Of a stretch of 5,257 bases of DNA, positions 5,209 to 5,257 are shown in pieces; the first letter of the stretch is position 1; the number at the start of each line of letters is the position of its first letter. Below the pieces are notes generated by a model, which ran no database searches, was not told the DNA's origin, and saw nothing but the letters and a program-made list of their open reading frames with translations. Origin of the DNA: MADRE2 sp964397015 (GTDB lineage: Bacteria > Desulfobacterota > Desulfobacteria > Desulfobacterales > Desulfobacteraceae); NCBI GenBank assembly GCA_964397015.1, contig CAYNHL010000182.1:1-5257 (forward strand), written 5' to 3'. Both the position numbers and the translations under genes were made by a program.

Positions 5209-5257
5209 ATGTTTAAAAAAGCCAGGCAGAACAGGGTGTTTCAGGACGTGGTCGAGC
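5209..5257 (+). CDS. Probable GntR-family (FadR subfamily) transcriptional regulator, 3' end cut by the window
   Basis: Only 16 codons are visible (MFKKARQNRVFQDVVE), running off the right edge without a stop. The segment NRVFQDVVE resembles the first helix of FadR-subfamily GntR winged-helix domains, where a basic stretch and R-V/I-x-x-x-V-V-E-Q-I precede the GxLxPGxxLPSE motif that would lie just outside. The start is 18 bases after the upstream stop, suggesting the same operon. The Shine-Dalgarno sequence is weak (GGAT at 5197-5200, about eight bases before the ATG). The family call rests on a short match, but the TGGTTTAACCA palindrome on the operon promoter supports it independently. The likely role is a local repressor released by the substrate or a product of the pathway. 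Confidence 0.55.
   Translation, partial: MFKKARQNRVFQDVVE

Overview
The window looks like chromosomal DNA of an anaerobic bacterium, most plausibly a sulfate-reducing or related member of the Desulfobacterota. This lineage is an inference. It rests on moderate base composition, a PilZ protein whose RRHLxxYxxV opening I associate with that group, and an amino-acid-oxidase-type system fused to several low-potential Fe-S domains instead of an oxygen-using oxidase. No rRNA, tRNA, insertion sequence, CRISPR array or phage gene was seen.

Layout. (1) Positions 2-1405, plus strand: the C-terminal two thirds of a YgiQ-family radical SAM protein, cut by the left window edge. (2) Positions 1387-1743, minus strand: a small single-domain PilZ protein, a probable c-di-GMP receptor, converging on ygiQ with a 19-bp overlap of coding ends. 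(3) Positions 1744-1951: a divergent control region with a sigma70-like promoter for pilZ and a back-to-back promoter for the right-hand operon. The operon promoter has a perfect TTGACA -35, and its -10 is covered by a perfect 9-bp-arm palindrome containing TGGTNNNACCA, the operator class of FadR-type GntR regulators. A nested hairpin-forming leader follows. (4) Positions 1952-4027: a 691-residue electron-transfer flavoprotein joining an HcnA-like [2Fe-2S] domain, an HcnB/SoxA-like FAD/NAD(P) domain, a two-cluster [4Fe-4S] ferredoxin domain and a BFD-like Cys4 domain. (5) Positions 4024-5190: a DAO-family FAD-dependent amine/amino-acid dehydrogenase subunit (HcnC/SoxB/DadA-like), translationally coupled through an ATGA overlap. 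(6) Position 5209 to the right edge: the first 16 residues of a protein whose N-terminus reads like a FadR-subfamily GntR regulator.

How the genes fit together. The two oxidoreductase genes probably make one complex. The DAO-type subunit oxidises an amine, imino acid, amino acid or opine-like substrate, and the fused Fe-S flavoprotein carries the electrons to NAD(P), ferredoxin or another carrier. The apparent GntR gene 18 bp downstream and the GntR-type palindrome on the operon promoter suggest a self-contained, autoregulated, substrate-induced catabolic unit. The substrate cannot be read from the sequence. ygiQ and pilZ look like unrelated neighbours.
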